The position numbers and the translations under genes were made by a program. Shown piece by piece: positions 57,001-64,000 of a stretch of 64,000 bases of DNA (its first letter is position 1; every line of letters starts with the position of its first letter). The DNA lies in the NCBI RefSeq assembly GCF_020085105.1, contig NC_058055.1, forward strand, positions 21,929,822 through 21,993,821, read 5' to 3'. This DNA is from Siniperca chuatsi. Lineage: Eukaryota; Chordata; Actinopteri; Centrarchiformes; Sinipercidae. The notes beneath the pieces are model-generated. The model searched no databases and was not told the origin of the DNA. It worked only from the letters and a program-made list of their open reading frames with translations.

Positions 57001-60000
57001 CAGTAGATGTTGAGATATTTCACATGAAATTTTGACCTGGTGGTGGCACTAGAGGAAACATCAGGGGATCACCAAAGTCAGTAGGATTCGTCCTCTGGGG
57101 AACATGAATGTCTGTACAAAACTTCATCAAAGTGGTGGACCTACTGACAGACCGACACTGCCGAGAGCCACGCCGCTAGTGTGGCTAAAAATATATAAAA
57201 TAACTTTAACAAAACCCTGTTTGTGCTGTTAACAAATATTCCTGGTCCTCTGTTCCCAGAACCTTTTTCATTTCAGACAGTACAAGACTACAGCTGGGTT
57301 TCTAGTTGTGCTTAGCTGTGGAGCCTACACATGTAGCTGCCCTGACTACACTGTAACTGATGTGCACCTACTCTACACATCAGGGCTGTGGCATCAGAGA
57401 TACCATACAGAGCTGTGACTGGTCAGCTGGGGCTGTTTGTGTTTCCTCCTACAAGTTTCCACTGGTGATAAAACGTCAACGTTGTGTTTAAAGATTGTAG
57501 TGCTGCCCCCAAGTATCCAAAAAAAACCCCTGATACATGCAAACCACTGACACCAGGACGTGCTGAAAGCCTGAAATCTCACCAGAGCATTCTGCTGCTG
57601 CAGGACCTTCATCAGCTCCAAACGGAAATTTTGGTCCACCTCTCCCTCTTCCACCTCATCATCATCCTCCTCCTCCTCCTCCTCCTCCTCCTCCTCCATT
57701 GCTTCATCATCGTCATCGTCTTCATCCTCGTCAGAGTCCTCATCTGATCCGTCAGACTCGTCATCCTGGCAAAGCCATAACCACATGTTTTAGGATATCA
57801 GTTTCTTCTAATTCAGTACAAAAATAAAACTAACGGTAAAGACGTGCATTTATTAAGTGGAATCAGTAAATAAAAGGCAAATCATATGGGTCTGCGTAGA
57901 ATACCATACAAGACCATAAGATGACAAAAGAAAATAAGTTGAGAAGAACTGACCTCCATCTCCTCATCGTCTTCCTCGTCATCTTCCTCATCTGGTTTCT
58001 TCTTCTGGGTTTTGTTGTCGTCAGTTACGACCACAGCGCTGTTGTCCTCATCATCCTTCTCTGGGTCCAGGACCTACACGGAGCCCAAAACACCATCATT
58101 ACAATCACTTACAAAGCTTCCAGCACAATATACATGACCTAAGTGACTTTGAATCCCTTTAGAGATCACTTACTTACTAAAGTTGGCAGTGCACTATCTG
58201 GGCAGTAAGCAAACAAGACATTTGTCCCATTTTCGAATGGAGATCAGGTCCAGGTCATAGTGGCAGAAGGATAATGGCCTGTTTATACAAAAGACCTTGT
58301 ATGTGTTACTTACATCTAAGATGGCGGTGAGAGCTGCAGCAGTAACATGGGGGCTGATGGAGGAGAAGACCGTTTTGCAGACCTGTCTGATATGTCGGCT
58401 CGGCTGGGACAGCAGGGACAACAAGATGTCCACCATCACCTCCACCCACTCAGGCTCCTCCTCCTGCTCTGTGGCTGCACCAAGGAAAAGGCACACACAT
58501 TCATATACTTTAAAGCAGTGTGAGCACAACATCTGGCATCTTATATCACACAACAAAGTTACGTAACGTAATGACAAACATGTTAGCAAACAGCTATTTA
58601 CACATCCAGCAGACATGGCGCAACATTTTGGTTCATTAAGTCTGATATTCCTGCTCTTTCAGCTCTGTTTCTGGTCTCCACTAACTCCTGAGGGAAATAC
58701 CTGTTTCTTTAGCTGCTAAATGCTCCCCTATGTTCACCAGCTAGTCACTAACTTTGTCTGTTTTATGCTGGGCATGTATCATACAGTGGGTTTTTAGAGC
58801 TAACAGCTACCTTCTACGTCTGGAAATGATGCTGATGAGAGCGGTGAGTGAACCAAAAGTCGATCATATGACTAATTCCTTCTTTTTTTTGAATATTCTA
58901 TGAAAGTGTGAGTAACTTAAATTTGAGCTTGGAAGCTCATTATTGACTTTTGGGAATGGTATATGTAACAAAAAATAAAATAAAATCACAACTCAAGGCG
59001 CATCAACCAGCAACGGTAAAACATTACAGTGAAATTATACCATACTATACTGCCGATACAAAAACCAGAATAACACGGCTAATGGAAGAGGACAGATCTG
59101 TCGCATCTCAGTTAGTGGAGATGGCATGCTCGTCTCTTCTGCAAACCCATTTTGTGATTTAGATCGGTGAAAATAAATCCTGTATAGTGCAACATTAAGA
59201 TGTAAAAGGATGATGGTGATGGAGGCATCAGCATCATCACTGTGAATGAGGCCTCACCTTGTTTCTTCTTTTTCTTCTTGGCCTTCTTCTCCAGAGCTTT
59301 GTCCACGCAGCTTTGCAGGTCCTTCAGGATGTCCAGCAGCTCTTCAGGGGCCTTCAGAAGAAATACATTTATGACGGCGTTCAGAGTCAAGAAGATTATT
59401 TCGCTCTGATTCAGCTTGTTTCCATGGCAATGTTTTGTTTTTTAGTCAGCGGATGGTGTTTGTTGATTGGAAATTAAACTACAGTATTCTTTAAGAACAC
59501 AACAACATCAAGGCTGCAATAATCCAATAACAACAGTGCTACTACTGTATATCATGGCTCCGGTAATATGCTGTACCTTGAAGAGGTGCATGCCGACCAA
59601 CAGGAAGAGCTGCTGGAACGCGCTGCTCTCTGCAGTCGGGCCTTTCTTTGTTTTCTTCTTCAGGTTTGCCACCGACTCCAGCATGCTGGAAGAACACACA
59701 TGTAGAGCCAGCGCTATCAAACATGTTCCTACCTTGTCTAGTAGTACTCATTGAACAGATACACTTGTACGGCCATCAATATTTCTTAAGCTGTCTTATT
59801 TACACAAACGTATCTTATTTGTTTAACCGGTAAGTGAACAGAAATGTAAAAATCACTCTGGTGAGCGTTATTATAATATAGAAACGATGGCCAAAACTAA
59901 AAGAATAAGATCCAAGTTGTAATAAAGTGAATTATCCTTTAAACCTGTACAACTACATTCATGCAAGTGGCTGTAATATTGTAACTCCATCAGAAGAAAG

Positions 60001-63000
60001 GGAAGAATTGTATCCTGCTGTTATCTTGATCTTGTCCTGCTCTTGGATCATAGAGGCCATAGTCTGAGGAGATTCTGTTGTCCTACCTGTCCCAGGCCTG
60101 TCTCTGCTCAGGGCTGAAGGGCTGGCTGCTCTGGACATGTTTCGGCTGGTTAAGAAGGACTTGGGCGTACTGGACCAGGTGGTAAATCCACATGGTGCCG
60201 TCAGCTGTTACACCCAGCACGCGCTTTTGGTTGACAGCCGTGCCTTCGGCCGAGTCGTCAGTCAGAGGGAGGTGGTGCATGGACAGGAGGAGTCTGGAGG
60301 GTGGACAGACAGAAATCAGTGATGCAGCAGTGACCACAAGACACCTGAAAAGCCTTTTGGTCTTTGGACAAAACAGGGTTCAACGTTGGCTGTGATGTAA
60401 AAAAAAATGTCCTGGGGAAGCCCCGTGCATGACGTCAGGTTTGTATTTCTTTTTTTGGCCAGTGCTGTTTTTCTGAAGATGTGAACAGTCCGGTTTCCAG
60501 ACTGAAATCTGGGGAATCAGTTACAGATGAATGTTGGGTGCGTTTCACACCTAAACCGTTTGGTTTGGTTAACGCAAACTCAGTATTTGAACCCACTGCG
60601 ATTTCAATAAAGTTAAACAATGATTACCTGTTGTATAATAACAGCTGGTTTCTCCCTTACCTATGATGTCCACTAATGCTATCTTCCAACGTCATCTTTA
60701 CAATTTTCTAACCAAGGCTGAGAGGAATAAACTACACTGGCTGTAATCAGTGGCTGATGTTTCAGAGGCAGCAGAGAAGATTTCATCTCTCACCCAAAGA
60801 AAGAATTGACAAGCACTCCTCTGGTTTTATCATCCAGTGGGACAGAAAGCTTCTCCTTTGTCTCTGGGATGTCAGCAGAGGCCTTCTTGGCACTGAAGAA
60901 AGCGTGGAAAAAGACAAACCTGGAAAAGAAACAACACAAAACCAGCTGATGGCCTCATCTTCATCAAACACGGAGACCTTGACATTGCTCAAATACAGGC
61001 GAGTCTCACCTGGCCACATCCATGATGAGATCCTCCTGCCTCTTCACTTGGTGGTTGTCAATGATTGAGGCAACCCGAGCAACAATCCACTTCCTCAGGC
61101 GGAACACGTTCTCCTTCCTGAGGTAAGACAATCAACAGTTACATTTGTCCAGTTTCCATCCCTGCGTCTTCCTGTTCAGGGTCACAAGACCAGACAGGAA
61201 CAGCTGAGAGATAAACGTGCTGCTGAACATGCAAAAGGTGTATACACTCACTGTTCCCGTCCTTCCTGATTGTCCTTCTGCTTGCGAGTGCTGAAGTCCA
61301 GCAGCTTGTCCAGCTGAGGTTGCAGGAACATCTTCTTCAACCACTCCACGTAGTGCTGCAGAGCTGCAGGCTGAAGGTGCTGCACCACCCTCCACACCGA
61401 CGGCACCACAGGGTAGCCCTGGTTGGTCAGCGAGGAGAAGCCCACCATCACTGCCAGCTGTTTGTCGGGGTCCTGACAGCCCTGCAAGAAGTTGGACACA
61501 TAGGTGTCCATCTCTGGGGCCAGCTTGAAACGGTCCGGTTTCTGGGAGAGACAAATGATAGATGACATTTATATCAGTCAGCTGTTAATGTGCATGATCA
61601 CTGGTTCAGGCAGGCACACAGTCAGTTCTCCTTACCTATTGAGAGTGAAGAAGATAATACTGACATAACTATACAGCTCAATTAAATATACTACTACTAC
61701 TACTACCACTGTGATAATTCAAGCTTTACTAAAAGCTTGCAATTCTGACAGATAACCACAGTATTTCTACAAAACTATGGTAAAAATAAAAGATGGGTGG
61801 CAAATTTGACCAATCACCACAATTCCCTTATAAAGTTTTAGAAATCTAACACTGACCTCAAAAAAATGAATTAAACTGCAACTACATTAAATGGACTGAA
61901 ACTTTTTGGTACCACTTTCTAATAACGAACCCTTTATGAATAAGCCGTAAGTCATGGCTTTAATAATGGTTACTAATAATTTACAGATCAGTTATAAGCC
62001 ATTAATAGGAGCAACTTTTTTGTTGCCAGGTTGTGAAAAACCTCTCTCTGAGATGTTTATCCTTCTCTAGCAAGACATTTGATTCGTCTTTTTAGCTCTT
62101 TAATCCATCAGGACATGAAGACTTCTCCACTGTTAGACTGGAAAAAAACTGCAGAGCATCTGGACCAAAATCTGTTTTTCCATCAACTTACTGACATTTA
62201 CAATTGCAGAGGTGACGCATTGTTGCAAGAACCCTTTATCAAATGACTGACTAACACTTGTAGCTGCAGAGATTTTTTGCAACCTGTAAACCCACCAATT
62301 GTTAAAAGTTGTTTAAGTCATGAATAAATGATTCAACATTAATAAAGCCATCAGTTACAACTTATAAACCCTCATAAAGGGTGACTTTTTAGGAAGTGGT
62401 ATAAACTTTTGATCCCCTGAAAGCAGAGCTTTCCTTCCGGCTCCACCGATTCACATCTCAGCAAACGGTGTCTTGCATTACATGTTTTTTTAAATTAATT
62501 TGGGCTTTTATGCTCTATTTGATAGCAGACTGTAGAGAGATGACAGGAAATCAGGGGAGAGAGAAATGGGAATGACGGTTGATTTGAGAAGCTTGTTGGG
62601 TCACTACCAAAATTCAATTACAAAAACATATTTTCTCAATTATTTCTAATGGTATGTAGCCACACCACTAGAGGTATGTCCAACTTCCTGTCCAGATGTC
62701 TGCAAAGGTAACTAGCTACCAACTATATCAAGAATGCTCATCAACCACTCTCATTTGCCGACCAAAACAAAACTTTCTGCATAAAAAATCCTGAAAATCA
62801 TTTTTACTCTTCCTGAACATACCTACATATTATTTTTACTGGGGGTCATTGGATTTTTGACACAAATCATTTGTTAATGTTTACTTAGAGCATCCCTGTT
62901 CAAGAGTAACCTGCTGTTTATAGTCGACTAGACGGGGCCACTGACCTGTGCAGACACCACATGTTCCCCATAGTGCATCATCACCTCTCCAGACAACACC

Positions 63001-64000
63001 TCCTTCAGCTGGGCTACAGACAGGAGAGGCAGGGCACTGCCCAGCAGACGGAAGCTCAGGAAACTGGACACAAACAGGACAACACCAGTGGGACATGTTA
63101 GCAGAATGTAGCTAACTGGAACTAGGACTGGACAATATGACATATAACATACAAAATATATAATATAGCAAAATATCTTTTGGAAGGTGTTCATACCTCC
63201 AGTAGAGTAGGAGAGTAACTAAATCAGGTTGCACCACTAAAACAAGCAATCAGGAGGTGCAAGCGGCGATTCCCATTACGAGTGAATGCATCAAAACAAA
63301 AAATCAATGTTCTGCCCTCAAATATTATTCCAAATGACAGTTGCTGCAACTGACAATAATAGCTATTTCACTTTCAAAATCAGGTTTTCTTTGACTAATC
63401 ACGAAAAATCAACCAATCAAGAGGTGCTGAAACATTAACTTTGCCATTAATGTCTTTTCAACACACGTCTCATATCCCTCTTCAATAACCTATTAGGCTA
63501 TTGAATAAAAACTGAGAGTGGATGTCAGCACAAATATCAAAAGGACGTAAATGGCGAAGAAAACTTTCCTCCGGTTCGTTCATTAGTGTCTCCCATGTCA
63601 TTTCCGATTAACTGTTGCACCATGGCAACAGTTAATCAGAAATGACTTACACCTGCTTGGGGAGGTGTAAATTTTAAGTTATATCTTAACTCTACATTGT
63701 AACTAACTTGTATGGTGCAACCCGTTTTTACAAAGTTATAGCGTTACTCCCACACTACCTTCAAACGCTATGTTTGAACTTATGCATAGCTAGTGCAACG
63801 AGCTGCAGGTTCTCTCTGCAGTTGAGGTAAATAAAGGAATCGGCCACTATTACTACTACTATGGTATGTCAGCAGAAATGCCCTCAGCTCTGGATGTTAG
63901 GATCAATGTTTCTCAGCCCCTTGTTCACTCACTGAGCTGGCCCCGGCTGCTCCTTTAACATGCCGTTGATGATGGCGTTATTCCAGAAGAGCTGGAAGCT
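48056..64000 (-). CDS. mybbp1a: mybbp1a, Myb-binding protein 1A (5' end beyond window)
   Basis: Twenty-one exons: 64000-63933 (partial), 63063-62946, 61541-61252, 61117-61010, 60919-60794, 60293-60087, 59685-59577, 59351-59258, 58474-58314, 58073-57954, 57765-57583, 56301-56128, 55926-55769, 54367-54233, 53909-53819, 53024-52893, 52779-52711, 52339-52226, 50203-50102, 49999-49875 and 48398-48056. They give 3027 nt in one continuous frame, 1008 residues plus stop. It aligns with human MYBBP1A from about residue 300 to the end: FRLLGSALPLL, HYGEHV, LAPEMDTYV, SSLTNQGYPVVPSVWRVV, EEPEWVEVMVDILLSLLSQP, DDEAMMELDKGLSALFSEQK, KKKKGFLPETKKRKKR. The protein is a Pol_phi/yeast Pol5-type helical-repeat nucleolar factor acting on rRNA transcription and processing, and it also binds transcription factors. 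Exons 57954-58073 and 57583-57765 are almost solidly Asp/Glu. The last exon is a Lys-rich nucleolar-targeting tail, shorter than in human. A SINE and MITEs sit in its introns. Confidence 0.96.
51460..51565 (+). repeat. Dispersed repeat (TTTGGTGCTGGGCAGG family), short copy
   Basis: GCTGTTTGGTGCTGTGCAGG, TGGTGTACGGTCAGTTTATC and CAATGAGCTGAAAAAAAG match the copy at 21535. It lies just ahead of the SINE in mybbp1a. Confidence 0.55.
51616..52005 (+). mobile_element. Full-length tRNA-derived SINE with (ATGG)n tail
   Basis: The head GGCAGAGCGGCTAAAGCTCC carries an A-box, and GGTTCGATTCC is an exact Pol III B-box. The body includes CTTCCTCCCACCGTCCAAAG, CTGTCCAGGGTGTACCCTGC and GATAGGCTCCAGTCACCCGC, and it ends in four to five ATGG units. 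The 12-bp duplication ATCTAAAAACCT flanks it perfectly (51604-51615 and 52006-52017). It sits in the mybbp1a intron between exons 52226-52339 and 50102-50203, opposite to the gene. Confidence 0.93.
52341..52366 (+). repeat. (AC)n tract at a mybbp1a splice acceptor
   Basis: Short ACAC run directly upstream (in gene sense) of the exon starting at 52339. On the minus strand it supplies a GTGTGT stretch in place of a usual pyrimidine tract. Confidence 0.8.
56700..57185. repeat. Dispersed repeat with CTGGTGGCGCTAGA-like core, copy 4
   Basis: The longest copy: GTCAGCATGCTAACATGCTC, TTGACCTGGTGGTGGCACTA, GGGGATCACCAAAGTCAGTA, GGGGAACATGAATGTCTGTA and a closing GAGCCACGCCGCTAGTGTGG. It has two tandem partial units. 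In a mybbp1a intron. Confidence 0.7.
58640..58870 (+). repeat. Dispersed repeat (TTTGGTGCTGGGCAGG family), copy in mybbp1a
   Basis: TCCACTAACTCCTGAGGGAA, TGTTCACCAGCTAGTCACTA, ATGCTGGGCATGTATCATAC, AGTGGGTTTTTAGAGC and GATGAGAGCGGTGAGTGAAC tie the left-hand and right-hand halves seen in other copies into one unit. Confidence 0.7.
61908..62406. mobile_element. MITE with ~50-bp inverted ends
   Basis: The left arm TACCACTTTCTAATAACGAA then CCCTTTATGA is mirrored by TCATAAAGGG then TGACTTTTTAGGAAGTGGTA on the right. Internal GGCTTTAATAATG/CATTAATAAAGCC extend the symmetry. Non-coding. In the mybbp1a intron after exon 62946-63063. Confidence 0.7.
62480..62580 (-). mobile_element. SINE body fragment
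   Basis: AATTTGGGCTTTTATGCTCT, GAGAGATGACAGGAAATCAG and GGGAGAGAGAAATGGGAATG match the body of the SINE family at 39620-39816. The tRNA head is missing. Confidence 0.5.

Overview
This window is vertebrate nuclear DNA, almost certainly from a spiny-rayed (percomorph-like) teleost fish. It is AT-rich and its genes have introns with GT-AG splice sites. The space between genes is packed with repeat families typical of fish: tRNA-derived SINEs, Tc1/mariner relics, hAT-like MITEs, L1 and CR1/L2 fragments, and one solo LTR. No operons, bacterial genes, CRISPR arrays or functional tRNA genes were seen. Every coding exon below was rebuilt by hand from reading frame, splice sites and remembered human orthologues; no search was run.

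Five protein-coding genes are supported. From left to right: (1) the first two coding exons of slc37a2 (minus strand; the rest lies beyond the left edge); (2) ccdc15, complete in 10 coding exons, minus strand, 7084-13427; (3) psmg1 (proteasome assembly chaperone 1), complete in 7 coding exons, minus strand, 15186-24195; (4) a small single-pass membrane protein homologous to human C11orf87, plus strand, one coding exon at 37846-38274 with an upstream non-coding exon; (5) mybbp1a (nucleolar Myb-binding protein 1A), minus strand, 21 coding exons from 48056 to the right edge, where the 5' part is cut off.

slc37a2 and ccdc15 are also neighbours in the same orientation in human 11q24, so this is conserved synteny. 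psmg1, c11orf87 and mybbp1a sit elsewhere in the human genome, so their neighbourhood here is a fish arrangement. The five genes do not form a pathway. They act in ER sugar-phosphate transport, centrioles, proteasome assembly, an uncharacterised neuronal membrane function and nucleolar/transcriptional control.

The stretches 24.3-37 kb and 39.3-47.8 kb hold no host gene that I can recognise. They carry layered transposon debris. The clearest story is a ~1.26 kb solo LTR inserted in the middle of a ~25-bp minisatellite, with a 4-bp target-site duplication. Other well-resolved insertions are two SINEs with readable target-site duplications, a SINE nested in a MITE, two internally deleted Tc1-like transposons, and a perfect 49-bp inverted repeat between slc37a2 and ccdc15. 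I found no convincing sign of a new multi-gene system.
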